DNA of 61,332 nucleotides from an uncultured Clostridia bacterium. Its GTDB lineage: Bacteria > Bacillota > Clostridia > Christensenellales > UBA3700. Location of the stretch: positions 1 through 61,332 of the forward strand of contig CALWHM010000008.1 of the NCBI GenBank assembly GCA_944380395.1, written 5' to 3'. The translations under genes and the position numbers were made by a program. The first letter of the stretch is position 1; the number at the start of each line of letters is the position of its first letter. The notes below the pieces were generated by a model. The model searched no databases. It was given only the letters and a program-made list of their open reading frames with translations, and was not told the origin of the DNA. Positions 42,501-46,307 of this stretch are shown here, piece after piece.

Positions 42501-43228
42501 ACTTTTTCTATCAGGGCAAGAAGATAGTCTGCGTTAAAGTCCTCCAACAGATAGACGGAGCCTGTTTCACCTGTAAGGTCGTCCGGATTCGTGTCCACGT
42601 AAAGTCCACCGGGCACGCCGTATTCGTCGGTTATGTACAGACCCAAAATACCTTTGTCTTCCGTTTCGTTACGAATGACAAGACCAAGGTCGTAGTCATA
42701 CTCGCCTTGGTTTATGATGCCCCTCTTAACATTGGAAGCGAACTGTATCGAATAGTCTATACTGCCGCCGGAGCCGTCCGGTACGGTCAGTGTTGTGGTG
42801 TATTCGCTATGTAGGTTATCGCCTTTGGTCAACCCGCTGAAAATAGCGTTCAGTATGTCAACCGCTCCGGTGCCGCCGCTCGTATTGCTCTCCCACTGCG
42901 CGGTCAGCGTTATCGTTGAACCGGGACGCGCCGTAAGCGGGACAGAATACTTTTGAGTCAGCGGGATAACCGCGTTGTTGGATCCCGTCCACTGCGTGAG
43001 CGTATACCCTTCGCGAGTGGGCGCGTATGAAGAAAGATCCAACGGATCGCCGGGCTGCATATTGCCTATTTCAAGCGTAGTGCCGCCGCCGGTAAAGGTA
43101 CCGCCGTTAGCGTCAAGTACGACCTTGACGGGTTCATCGGCGCAGGCGGAAAGAAGCATTCCGCATGCCGTGACCGCGAGTACCGCTATCATCAGAATAA
43201 TCAGAAGTTTGTTTTTAGACTTGCCCAT
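21581..43228 (-). CDS. Giant (7215-residue) modular lipoprotein with InlB-type domain and at least 13 internal modules
   Basis: A lipobox (LSAC, Cys29; an earlier VTAC is possible) follows a basic hydrophobic leader, so it should be a lipid-anchored exported protein. Residues 33-110 form an InlB B-repeat/Listeria-Bacteroides domain (LDANGGT, REGYTLTQW, LTAQW). From about 300 to 5800 a large unrecognised module recurs. Its hallmark is a strand-turn like LYIDLSxLxLLGIKLPVYKV, seen near residues 488, 812, 1117, 1695, 2090, 2407, 2720, 3048, 3352, 3931, 4418, 4862 and 5715. Companion motifs are of the type LNVTxxIIxxLL and GxYDxxxLL. FN3-like W-(x)-V-x-GAxxYxV segments lie between modules, for example near 1373, 4526, 5189 and 5490. 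The last 1,200 residues follow a Ser/Gly/Thr linker and include Ig-like beta segments. No C-terminal anchor. The ATG at 43228 has GAGGGG about 7 nt upstream. No stop or frameshift interrupts 21.6 kb. Role unknown. Confidence 0.9.
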   Translation of the reverse strand: MGKSKNKLLIILMIAVLAVTACGMLLSACADEPVKVVLDANGGTFTGGGTTLEIGNMQPGDPLDLSSYAPTREGYTLTQWTGSNNAVIPLTQKYSVPLTARPGSTITLTAQWESNTSGGTGAVDILNAIFSGLTKGDNLHSEYTTTLTVPDGSGGSIDYSIQFASNVKRGIINQGEYDYDLGLVIRNETEDKGILGLYITDEYGVPGGLYVDTNPDDLTGETGSVYLLEDFNADYLLALIEKVPSVLPDTINGLVGGLDIFNVIFNMALKATGSITPDGNGNTIYSMSFNPIALVDLGELVGMIGDALKNVDLNPLFSYLGDVIPDSTFTFSGTMDSSGNLISINSSFVNNETGEVSYDLKGGTIVRTDRNEEALSLIPSKVQNYSNILSFGHIQLSAGVTLDTLSGVNGQVDIASLINTFVPGTLPEGVLMLKADLAYRLDVAIDLDIAQKPYSKDEKGSGEIKDENVIAIEIKDTKNNDKVIAGVYYKEGYLYVNIGQIVEGLTGSSSVWNGKGFAIPFDLPSLIGKIKNVAVDFLDEFFGTDHGMITGETDLSKADGAVVGLAMAQDGNVYISQDLANLFITIFQVLKIENASNWVNITEGEDYDSLNIIIDKALIDNVLTAIGGFGVDTSAIQIPDFGTGTISFASGSDGLRDISVGLALKGLELGITFDTLDLLMPIKKDDKTFSKYVDDVLGDKSQYTSNLNELVAGTLSAGLKGSIGLGVKFNNGTYNLGDLLSVFGLDLGDLKIEVEKNVDLNLSLNAGLYIDETDYEKSAMYLELEADNDFTLSSEGDPIIKAGVVLGVYLYENNVILDVSNLTVLGIKLPVYKITPDDFNMAELIASLLAAIPDNDLAIDLSGVINSLAPQEQAALANLADEDGIVTSSTRASNNDLIQITAKNNLLQATATLSGVLGLLSALGLNVDFDASQFLQGEAVIDVKLENNGALSASVTGDILTPEAGGSSGLAITLGLDLANDWQIGGDVKVDIKTKIEKNLETSGWEDADDALLDGLLDQLFNSTLELSVTLPDANTGIAGLIGEVIGLIPNVSADIKALLSSIDLGIGTDEATIALKIELWKDNGTATQIIKLGITYADQVIAEILLNEQDDLYINLSYFGLGKYVVTDSGLYTMLMDLLAGLSEDLSLGNLLGGLVDFSGNLNFRAYTVQDKVKLIWNKYGAASSVYYKVYSINEEERTLLFDTGAADASGFTFDEATGVYTADVTAADSYFIQVYTKLNAVSGQVSTTEQTMFDALAEPDAYAPMQATANYQTINAVTFTWQAKDPFGAAETYTLVDAAGTAVSDLAGAAYNASTFTYTATVDLTGKTGPFTIRVNGTDAYTNISPVQGQVSIAGMEISLSEATNTATWQSVPGAVRYVVTMSDSNGLLWQSTVSANDKVYSNIMWGNGYTNYTIAIQTYDKDGEVIATGSVSSSASGDIMDTVTMLLSALSIKGNLISLNVTRDILSDLIASLTGGGTITLVDASITDLDLFKGSADLTIGIYEDASMDDGAGYNIEGSLTLSNTSKKPTVTGETTGETSEYKEISLLYGANLVESVTSILSDGLSVEAALEISLERGDYNVVEIIGPFLPENILEYLGDELIWTIGNTGTTSTGTTKIKMNLGVYAALNKENINDSGFMVQISFPDGVSLSGEGDGNVVAGDGFIIKKGAAITIAVSNNTLVVDLSAITILGITLPVYKVDKFNMGEFVEGYLVQLERTVANMYNDGNGMLYLPEKSKVTVGADKVDFEIAFDYIGNDMKFDVVYGTKDGETPIPGATVTYDEPTTTHTAKGTYSVAAAEGDYIAVYAKDTKGNRYDCLKLTATKSGESIVFTVPEVAAQSLATTGLTYDNYLTIDSSKLQLVITSQTIFSLLSLVADADIPANVSSMDFKVTVGVGTPEDGTVTPVADKVLWVKAAGAFGGMDISLALNAGIGIGGTVTGDSGEMSISDYIAAQYGKVQIAEGNTYPTKLIAGILDEVLTSTVTLSLTADAAEKQGFDLLGVAKQMVGSIINLGDTALELVAQQNGEPVRIELKLALDGAMKDDNVALNMVSLKLNYVTVDKTTPEKPTDKTTTLIGIYVYGGKLWLDLSGIGMGAVQVEASDVLDKLTGYLGSLVGGIDIDLAGILNKIAEGGTYPYGKAVAGQSLADECTADDAAPETAEIVRAIITMVSVENARIKLEVTKNIINELLSLVDAVSMSLNAEASGYLDIFAGKAEIKATIYDSEQGGEGSTDGMLKLTLGLGITKTDAIAAEELAEHLQKLKSVQINLDNMNESVANLLNALDVSLKLNVTAVGGNTNLWDLLGPILDSVLVLDNQQVIDALEAIQNNGVNWEIDATDIELELSLASDIVLTEDGSAIDVEKSTIVLGLMANTPLVLGGAENNTPLLAKDDGIYIAIYGGSLYIDLSALNLLDIKMPVLKVGTFEVMKYIEEVAGIAQKGISDLLQKVDDLTKPETKSLAAAMALANGEQLQNAQLEMGKDITLSVALSAITKILKDTSIIDLTELNTKLPWEIVLTTATGDAGGQLQLQLNNTKKPPSGVGLEAELTLSAAFKERNGEDTDDNGEDTNDMHNKLITYARGAEGEGSVADRFKDSTGDLIAEVMDNVLTSQLTLELGANSSKGDSFELGANSEGKSFNLNYALNGLLKMLGMEEGIDPELAFNLDTSEGMEYRLNLMLNGESSNLSQVSVYIGIEMSSGGVDWETVAGVYLVAGEIYVDLTSIRNGALGGEVIKVTNSAIADLIDTELNKLLSGINADLGELIDIKYSPIQKSVEEVSTAPSLTVNELTTGALVSHLIKMVGLKNLSVALNAHTGMLKELTKALFGYAIDFVEAEGSLLLVDGTLDLDVKVGTGAFAEGESGTKPENVYTLNATLDISRDAQIADKIEEITKKDKYTEIDLSNGATLADSLMGLLGNISLDLNVNISLPGGVFGIGDLLNNFGIVDGGLTDANGLDLIFEPLYKDDSVDAPQGGMQLGLKLSLRLSLDAEKPENSLGMIKVSFNQDMIMGTEQNADGTIQNKVLFEKDTDFLTVIIDGSNLYVDMSDITLLGMTMPKYHSSNFDIATFVDEVLSKALDNTDSVIFGDHKATEDEGSGEGTEGSEGTEGSEGTEGDVSTANLAEKDEHGNWILSENEAMFIGVTQNDIVAIVSFTAVEAFLNLFGMKADLGNYDANIDLTISRDENKDWMKLHFVGELDPDMYYEGAKTEGWVSISDVALGGTPAWAAEVRTEAEDIAKGAADAGSMLIEGIIDQVLNLSASLNLALDENSQSVISLASVLGYIFDQTGIDVDLSEIILDLTGLDVELSIDLNVDPDSRADSAAAIEIKDAGNDLKLIGIYLKGYDVVIDLGGISLGRFAITQSALPDTIYDIVYNLIDQIRGIDIDLDTIVDKLYDLVNEAFDKDESGDTDKQNLAAPELNTKPGAGLTGNGFNTVADGQYVTVKDNGDTTTLSWARYTAASHYLIQLYNGYDNSKTNRITDALVGDYGNVSNEEGVLIIPSNVTSITVKTEVLNNLGWLADATSKYNGAEFPSYYVFVVRAGNYNSANDTFTPRTLGGYDVYASASNNSLLKTILGMVKIRNGAIEVDARAVMVDKLLRGVLGVSFDWAEANLSLDIVDGSAGIEINLSDGDPEQYVATESTAKPKVSDDGTTLNYEWQLTAEQAENVENYHFILREKAGDIATDSVIELNSSDKEEKRAVWTLPSEENGYKLSLAITIAKFGWLNEEYRGNEEGAKTTNLEKALKGELPLRVTAEYDVNTVSLTGGLQLSSNGAAGVEQALKDVYTVEDGVYTLAQNIQVIDLLDNTGMLSSVKQILDGFRLEAELAIYIAEGRYDMGALVAEILTTAGVGLEGLDEVTSLDWEITEPFMLNVRLQLLIEYGTSDEDMRVALTLDTDGLRIDENNVINAGTLLGLYYNNGKALLDLTNFKIAGITLPAYTVDIKLFDLVDGMLDEMINGIDISALSGALSVSAEAKTVTVKGSTAMYEKYEVVFSAGESSETVQVSGGKGTIEVAVPAAFAGNAYDVTVRAYADNALAVTKTVSYKPAEAQTAQGGSVAQVNLAPDSDDFTALDAVVLGVSSEQITVSAAFSAVATLLSSVLSGNATVSTVAGVLNGLDLALNAAMKRDQDLTLSLTGMLNWAPLKGDGEFTAQTAASTSVKFEKSKSADNAETKQNTLAYSFAPVAGATSYTAVLTNADDSIYVEGEVRSDGLAYFTSDQINFDGGSSGSYIVTVTGNIESPVNMQLSLGTAQLLGADKDEIKGELEGMLGEGGSVNFAERVEQYGSLLITGLVDTLLNTRISLSIDLSLIEKQLEEAELAVGGTISLSDIVLAIAGDIAVSAGITLDDILGSVDVVFDMDVTTIILDIGMNIDLENPEETDLMVQLKSDINGVQDVLLGLYVYNNLLTIDLRALGLRAYTLENFDYIVNLQKMLKDMLFGSDATGDEGLLGQYDINISEMIDGLLNPEEDPAPPVVDAPANEELPDGEQTETLPAFTVTAKNNADNGTTTLSWGAVEGADHYAIVFTDINGEEFKVTAGEDDNELETSNIADTSVTYNMVPGVYNVKVEAHMSDHTPVATGSRQMNGAIASVLSAVSMQNTVIKLNVTPQIINNLLAVVAPSISINAEPINVSASLDIFNGDASADVDINLKYEQPVGDVMFRLGANLSIKTAEALYENPDGLGYVGSIKDALDELGTDVDVINFGTNVTDDAGVDAARIAYAILDALNTTTISATMNVSFDKGTYDLGAMLSGMGIEALDGVSLLWTFNEDQNIGLTIELGMYVDTAGLSGIGSYGTWFYLDIIAATNIKLGEVINGAASDGPYTINAGETILSIFGKEKDANSVGTIYIDLSRLNILGLNLPVISANYKFTDMLTNEFFDIICSIMDLNSYLEADYAVTFEGDVPSKLTFNWTEVTLGNSSASPEVFYDVTVVGTTSGGLSSTIYSNTIQEESVSFNYGDIEMFEQFSVTVVSYFTSNGARRVLAENTTVIDMTSSNELETASYITPDDVYAENTELARVEGVTWTWMDEGVATVNWQPYEGALYYLVSFRRASDGATLTQTCDFVVEGGKNSYTTSSETPLFFGAKGEFEAMFGKNKVHPMVGASGYDYGYIVEVYAYTDEALEELEQVTVDTLQKKYAPAAVGAANSFSAMNIWFAPVANEYGGATSTFHVGWSAVEGAANYSVMPYRVISSVIDGTTYETVGLTAQGGNSLNNTNLMLGKSNLSFTYYNDTYTREYYVELVAYDEYGNMIAQGQMTAGLGKLYDTDKTLLPVSTIALVLDSERFGLEVQLNAIVAILEGVGVELPIDLRGFDVEAALGLDTTIEASVGSSNIVLESDDVDGFKLTGLSDGSYTLTMTYTNSGGVQTVSNMAFTLDGGNYTVTSGNYTIDANGYVNYGMRRNGTYDIQLAGPVTAKALFTVSRTINMGITGNVMVPVSGGEDNFSMTIHGAGGEDDTAYTVGVTEDGRTLFWQPVAGAATYTVNVVLEQNGAVAAEETFEGLTSFVQKVDFTSAGKYTVTVTAFNAAGEQVGNPQQSIVTVTGDSGLNISISVPYDGLAIGAADDDQEDGRDALISKIEDKINRIDSGNNFKTVRDLVQHYLSDFQVTLSLGIDSFTTEINLQTIINSVLAAVGVDTQIGAPIYINTDNLDGMGVQLNVSWHIDWNSPMNSYASIELVYTNGDSVSNVMLGVYLQNNIVCADLTGVGLIGIKISSQSLYSFITNAITDAVDGLFDGLDMGEGLDFSTAIQMLLGEYPVINLKTISAGTAATGASTVSAMALADETAAADDGEAKAETAAAGGMDMTTIITGLLNAIQLNSTNVFVSATTAILDAVTSSLLGIKLGIDVDFELQVPLLKGDITADLRLDNITFEAVLSIKAMEQPAEPGVDGKTFATLDTEGSGAEAVMALLSNLPLNLTVELANATMDSAAYSGVTTNSDWLGHATYPAGTRIGIEVVQGTKTFNGNTYDLLNSFTADAGDIVVTIATTNEAEQNSTGTGHLQYLIVVHIDTSAGQIAVKLCERAIVLQAWAALGIVAEIDLGGGVSVLGGISINIDAIPLSINIALDLASTLGDVFDSLFSTINGLGSSSSTGSTGGNTSSGTGETVDPYNLKYSSVGGGENDGIVQRNPYEVHFNAIMDETTGAEAYDRYIVTVSRADGSIVDRQTVQANGSARYTKQMEKNYYESYNITVTGENDATGFAKALEGIDIWKLLGGGEVQGRYENGEFVATDIGNDLIVTTTGGIYLNLNSTGEMNLTVKFDPYEMNKAVDAIFGSIFGANSALDLTTVSLGGSSTFGINYLQFMWWDRAGLSYRRLSGEPQGGKNGPGDVSGSGGSYEDAHDTKAATDPTSTLDSLESQLRGLLADLLDQMNISVNTAGVSVSGGALRNRSDSLVWARWDDQQWGATPILMSIFMKFVPISIWTSAELNVNMTNGVLTNISFRGQDTGDAVLRFNGEKNEVYVYYAQTLYGPKTGGSNRYGDNGYGMQSNWTYNYFGYQIGENVDMSRYDDSLAPATLNIPYKWTNSDASARTDVAYPVYTYAIPYGSVDSDSEYYFQEVPVLGGTGSDASSGATGYGGRNPAADSNNVLYRRGGYDVNGVLKHNNAYTTVNNRNSQSFTLNSYTRLEIYNTSKEVNAGTAGIGSSSDGIISWGNLPNRIVFDQYKMGWNDTAADYLIDNYFGNSYTARWQKGTSFARANVSFTLDGAALQGGPNGNLAKKLGNYDSFTIRATANFGGSIGSKFIDITIEKLDIKNDGDNNHNGNDEYADIDDWTLYYYDELPEYIIMTTKNNERKRYKVTRAGTADARSGNYDAIISNYQTDSAGFAQSDVVTATLTFKNQKEVPLTINYLDSTLVDPTVTVDMNTLQDEYPADGGEMIMAADKIKTAIESLIVHYADGSVLTNSTNIRWGGAEELSDSTMITGSRYINDRDPANSEGQKSITLATWLERFSSSDGGRNNLEGDTFYINIEVSIDADLLSGPAPADFKQSLTVAVNIPTKKPESISVHGSAADTVVLNPYDYYLYLVTGSDENNPLPSAVDVTYENGVTESVSVIWTDESGENIIASRDFVTEWYTVPTVATFTLENDETRYSFRWEDYKMTAQINSGAISTMQFLVDGQWRDGVPAGMKETTARVTFTSGYVLELPTVIRESTNGYGYAYIGYNVEMYNLTGALVEYEGCHLKQAKRIRIDSSAGV
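33866..33919 (-). repeat. 18-bp tandem repeat encoding SEGTEG
   Basis: Three tandem 18-bp units (33866-33883, 33884-33901, 33902-33919) inside the giant lipoprotein gene encode a Ser-Glu-Gly-Thr-Glu-Gly linker. Units one and two differ at one base. It is a likely site of length variation between strains. Confidence 0.85.
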
Positions 43229-43272
43229 AATTTACCCCTCTGAAATGTTGCCTATAATTTAAGCACATACTT

Positions 43273-43301
43273 ATTATATAGGTAAAGGCTTAAAAAATCA
43301 T
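43273..43301 (-). promoter_or_regulatory. Candidate promoter of the giant surface operon
   Basis: A perfect TATAAT (43273-43278, minus strand) lies 45 bp before the start codon. With a 17-bp spacer the -35 would be ATGATT, a poor match, so activation by a regulator or another start site is possible. Confidence 0.45.
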
Positions 43302-43346
43302 AAATACCTGCGAAAGTAATGTAAAGTTGCAGCCGAAAAAATACTT

Positions 43347-43366
43347 ACCTTAAAATGTTTTAAGGT
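43347..43366. promoter_or_regulatory. 20-bp inverted repeat upstream of the giant operon
   Basis: ACCTTAAAATGTTTTAAGGT has 9-bp perfect arms around TG. It sits about 70 bp upstream of the candidate -10 box, a position typical for an activator or repressor site. Confidence 0.5.
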
Positions 43367-43527
43367 GAAAAATTCTTAAATTCGACTTTAATGCGGACAT
43401 TTGGCGAAATAAAAACGGATATTTTAAAAAAATTTGCAAACAAAATGTTCTTGTAAAATAAAAGTAAAATCGGCGGGAAAATTTTTAAGGAAAATAAATG
43501 GCGAAAAAATCGAAAGAAAACGGGTAA

Positions 43528-43590
43528 AATATAACCGTTGGGAAAATTTTCTTAAAGCCGAATATAACCTTTGAGAATTTTTTCTTAAAG
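43528..43590 (+). repeat. Imperfect 30-bp tandem repeat
   Basis: 43528-43557 and 43561-43590 match at about 26 of 30 positions (AATATAACC ... TTCTTAAAG), with 3 bp between. A partial third copy of the GGGAAAATTTT core lies near 43475-43490. Confidence 0.6.
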
Positions 43591-44351
43591 CAATTACCGC
43601 AAATACGAATACGACGGTAAAGCGCGGCGCCTGCCGAAAGCGTACGCTATGCGGCGGATAATCAACGGCGGAGCTTTGTTATGCGGATTATCATCACATA
43701 ATTGTCTTCTCTGAAACTCGGGTGAATTTAAGATTTTTCGCCGCCGGCAAGAGCGCAAATTTAAGGCATAAAAACAAGGTAAAATATCCCCCTCGTAAGG
43801 ATATTAAACGGATAAAAATTCAGCAACCGAAAGGAACGGCAACGGCGGAAAATCGCACGCCGGTATAACCTTTTGAGTCAGTGAAGAACGCAGCCGCACC
43901 CGATAAAACGAACTGACGAAAATTATTGTACAAAATCGCCGTTCGGAAGATAAATGCCGCAGTGCAAAACGCCGCGCCGAAAGCTTAAAAAGCAGCGCCA
44001 TAGCGCCACAGCAGCCGATAACGCAAGCATACATAACCGAAGATAAGCTGAACAAGGCGGAGAACCCGCTAAGACAGTCCGCGGTATGCGCAGCGGACGA
44101 TATAACCGATAAGCATACAGAACACAAAACAACAATATACCGCCCCGAAAACATGCGCTTAAATCCACCCAACTAAGCGGAACACCACGAAGAGCCTTCT
44201 GTAAATTGCGCGAGTCTGCCCTGCCCGTTACGATGACATTGCGTTAGCGTGCAAAACGGTTCGGCATATGCGCGGCTATGCCGACGGATCGGCAAAGCAG
44301 TCACGGCGGAATATACGCTGCACCGCCGAAGAAACGACTTAAATGATATTG

Positions 44352-44660
44352 AAGTGCACATAATATACATATATGATACACCTTGCCGCTACTAAACATT
44401 TCGTCCGAGTCAAACTTATTTACAAGCGAATTACAAAACTTTTTAACCGATATATGATTATAGTGCAAATAAAAGACATATTACCGCGGCATAGTAGATT
44501 TTATGCGGATCACAAAAGGGCTGCACTTGCCGCACAATAGATGCGGCGCAATATTTTACGCACATCCACCCGGAACGGCGCGAACGGCTTACATAAAATC
44601 AGGTCGAGTAAATTATTTTAAGTGCATATAAAATACATATTATATTTGCTCTTTACTTAC
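44352..44660 (+). repeat. Three diverged copies of a noncoding repeat (core AGTGCAnATAA...ACATAT)
   Basis: Cores start at 44352, 44461 and 44620 (AAGTGCACATAATATACAT, TAGTGCAAATAAAAGACAT, AAGTGCATATAAAATACAT). Each is followed at a similar distance by a TT(A/G)CCGC block. Spacing is 109 and 159 bp, all in the same orientation. Confidence 0.5.
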
Positions 44661-44721
44661 CGCCATAGCCAGCCGACCGCGCCATATTTGAATATACTTG
44701 CGTAATGCCGCCTGCTATCAT

Positions 44722-44757
44722 ATCGCAGCAAGATTCACGATCGCAGCAAGATTATCG
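44722..44757 (+). repeat. Short direct repeat TCGCAGCAAGATT
   Basis: Two copies of TCGCAGCAAGATT lie about 20 bp apart inside the gene-free zone. Role unknown. Confidence 0.45.
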
Positions 44758-44960
44758 TTCGCAGTCTGCAAATACAATTCCGGCGCGTATAGACATATAT
44801 CATATATGCTTTAAGACCATAAAACGGCGCAAAAGCGGCGCTATTGCCGTACACAGCTTAATACCAAAAACGATTATGCCGCACTGTTTGCGAAGTTTCA
44901 ATGCCGAAAAAGCGCTGTTTATATTGCGGTATACACAGCGTTTTACCGAAAGCGGCGCGT

Positions 44961-44987
44961 AAAAAGGGCGGAAATATTCTTCCGCCC
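44961..44987 (-). terminator. Terminator of the orphan response regulator gene
   Basis: On the minus strand GGGCGGAA pairs with TTCCGCCC (44966-44987, 6-nt loop) and is followed by TTTTTACG. It lies about 40 bp after the stop codon and insulates this gene from the giant operon. Confidence 0.85.
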
Positions 44988-45025
44988 TCAAAAACATCTT
45001 TTTTTTCAATCTGTTTAATCGACTT

Positions 45026-45697
45026 TTACGCGTTCTCGTTCCAGATGTATCCTACGTTTTTGATGGTTTGCAGATACTTATCGGCATGATAGTTCTTCAA
45101 TATCTTTCTCAAATTGGATACGTATACTTCCGTTACGGAGAGCACGGTGTTGCAGTCTTCGCCCCAAACATAGTTGTAAAGCTGTTCTTTGTTTACCACG
45201 ATGTTGCGGTTGCGGATAAAGTATTCCATTATGTCGTACATCTTGCCGGAGAGCTTCACATATTTGCCGTCTACGGTGAACATCTTGGTCTTTATATCCA
45301 GCTTCATATTCTTCAATTCGTAAACGCTGTTCTTGAACAGATTGTTGGCTCTGCGCAGCACGGCTTCCACTCTGGCTTTCATCTCTCTTGCGTTGATGGG
45401 AGCGTGCAGATATTCGTCCGCGCCGAGTTCCAATATGTCGGCAGCCAGCTCCGAGTTGTCCATATCACTCATTATGACAAGCGGCACGTTGCTGCGCTTC
45501 CTGAGCTGAGTGATAAATTCTATGCAATTTACTTTATTCAGCTTTATATCTGTCACGACCAAATCGTACACATTGGACGACGCCCTGAAAAGCGCATCTT
45601 CTCCGTCCTCACTTATAAAGCATTCGCCTACGTCTTTCATTACGGATATCATCTTATCGCATGATTCCGAGCCACCTTTGCAAATTAAAATTTTCAT
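45026..45697 (-). CDS. Orphan OmpR-family regulator with degenerate receiver domain
   Basis: 223 residues with a receiver-like domain (1-115) and a C-terminal winged helix with the usual VSNLRKIL and IKNVGYIW segments. The expected phosphoacceptor Asp50 (DLVVTD) is kept and Ser77 is in place. However, the acidic pair expected near residues 8-10 is absent (ICKGGSES), and the conserved Lys before Pro is Ala99 (YLHAPIN). Such atypical receivers often work without phosphorylation. No kinase gene is adjacent. The start ATG at 45697 has AGGGTGA upstream. Own promoter and terminator. It is the nearest regulator upstream of the giant operon, so a control role there is possible but not shown. Confidence 0.88.
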   Translation of the reverse strand: MKILICKGGSESCDKMISVMKDVGECFISEDGEDALFRASSNVYDLVVTDIKLNKVNCIEFITQLRKRSNVPLVIMSDMDNSELAADILELGADEYLHAPINAREMKARVEAVLRRANNLFKNSVYELKNMKLDIKTKMFTVDGKYVKLSGKMYDIMEYFIRNRNIVVNKEQLYNYVWGEDCNTVLSVTEVYVSNLRKILKNYHADKYLQTIKNVGYIWNENA

Positions 45698-45752
45698 TTC
45701 TCATCACCCTAATTTTTTATTTGCCTGCATTGCTGCAAACACTCTTAAAAAT

Positions 45753-45780
45753 ATTATAGCATAAAATTCCGTAAAATCAA
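45753..45780 (-). promoter_or_regulatory. Promoter of the orphan response regulator
   Basis: TTGATT (45775-45780), a 16-bp spacer and TATAAT (45753-45758) on the minus strand. The leader is about 50 nt. Confidence 0.6.
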
Positions 45781-46214
45781 GTGCTCTGGGTAAAATTCTT
45801 GCATATTTTTTATATTTTTTTCTTTTTGCGTTATTTTAGACACATATCAAGAATATGTTGAGCAGTGCGGTATTTTATTAAAAATACCGTCCTAGCGTTT
45901 ATATTTTTTCTTTTCGGGCAAGCCGCCCGCACGCGCCGCGGCAGTTAAAAAATCCTTTACTCAAACTCAAACGGTTTAAGAGATTTTTTTCAAAATTTTA
46001 CATTCAAACAAGAAAAGTAAAATAACCGTCGATTATGCAAAACGCGGGAAAACCGCCTCCGTAAACCTGCGCGTTTGTAAGCCGTCAACGCGTTGTTTTC
46101 TCATTTCACCCGTCCTGAACTCGGCAGAGAAAAATCGCGCCGCACTCCTTTGTAACGGCGGGTATTTTTTTACAATTTCTTTATATTTCTCCGCCCCTCA
46201 GGCGCGCAAATTCG
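45781..46214. other. Gene-free divergent intergenic region
   Basis: Lies between the orphan regulator promoter and the marR promoter. It contains a 9-bp hairpin (45868-45876 with 45881-45889, loop ATTA) and T-rich tracts, but no credible gene. The hairpin could end a short transcript; that is unsupported. Confidence 0.5.
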
Positions 46215-46243
46215 TTGACATATAAATTTTACGCTGATATAAT
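46215..46243 (+). promoter_or_regulatory. Consensus promoter of the marR-ABC exporter operon
   Basis: TTGACA (46215-46220), exactly 17 bp, then TATAAT (46238-46243). This is a perfect sigma-A consensus and should be strong when not repressed. Confidence 0.9.
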
Positions 46244-46257
46244 GTTAGTACGCTAAC
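46244..46257 (+). promoter_or_regulatory. MarR-type operator on the transcription start
   Basis: GTTAG-TACG-CTAAC directly follows the -10 box and covers the expected +1. The TTAG...CTAA half-sites are typical of MarR regulators next to ABC exporters, so the product of the first gene probably represses its own operon here. Confidence 0.75.
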
Positions 46258-46307
46258 AAATATTATTTATGTTATCGCGCCGCATTCGGAAAAAGCAAGG
46301 AGAAGCA

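Larger units (their letters stand above)
43591..44960. other. Gene-free stretch upstream of the giant operon
   Basis: No frame has a ribosome site and family-like sequence; the longest (43804-44172 minus, TTG start) looks like chance. The gene-free zone actually runs from 43229 to about 44960. It alternates AT-rich blocks with GC-rich blocks scattered with short repeats and looks like decayed or regulatory sequence. Confidence 0.55.

Noticed and set aside
43804-44172. 122-codon frame on the minus strand in the gene-free zone
   Set aside because: It starts with TTG, has no ribosome site, and its Cys/Ser/Phe-rich translation looks random.
44705-44962. 85-codon frame on the plus strand
   Set aside because: No ribosome site, and it spans short direct repeats and runs into the terminator region of the regulator gene.
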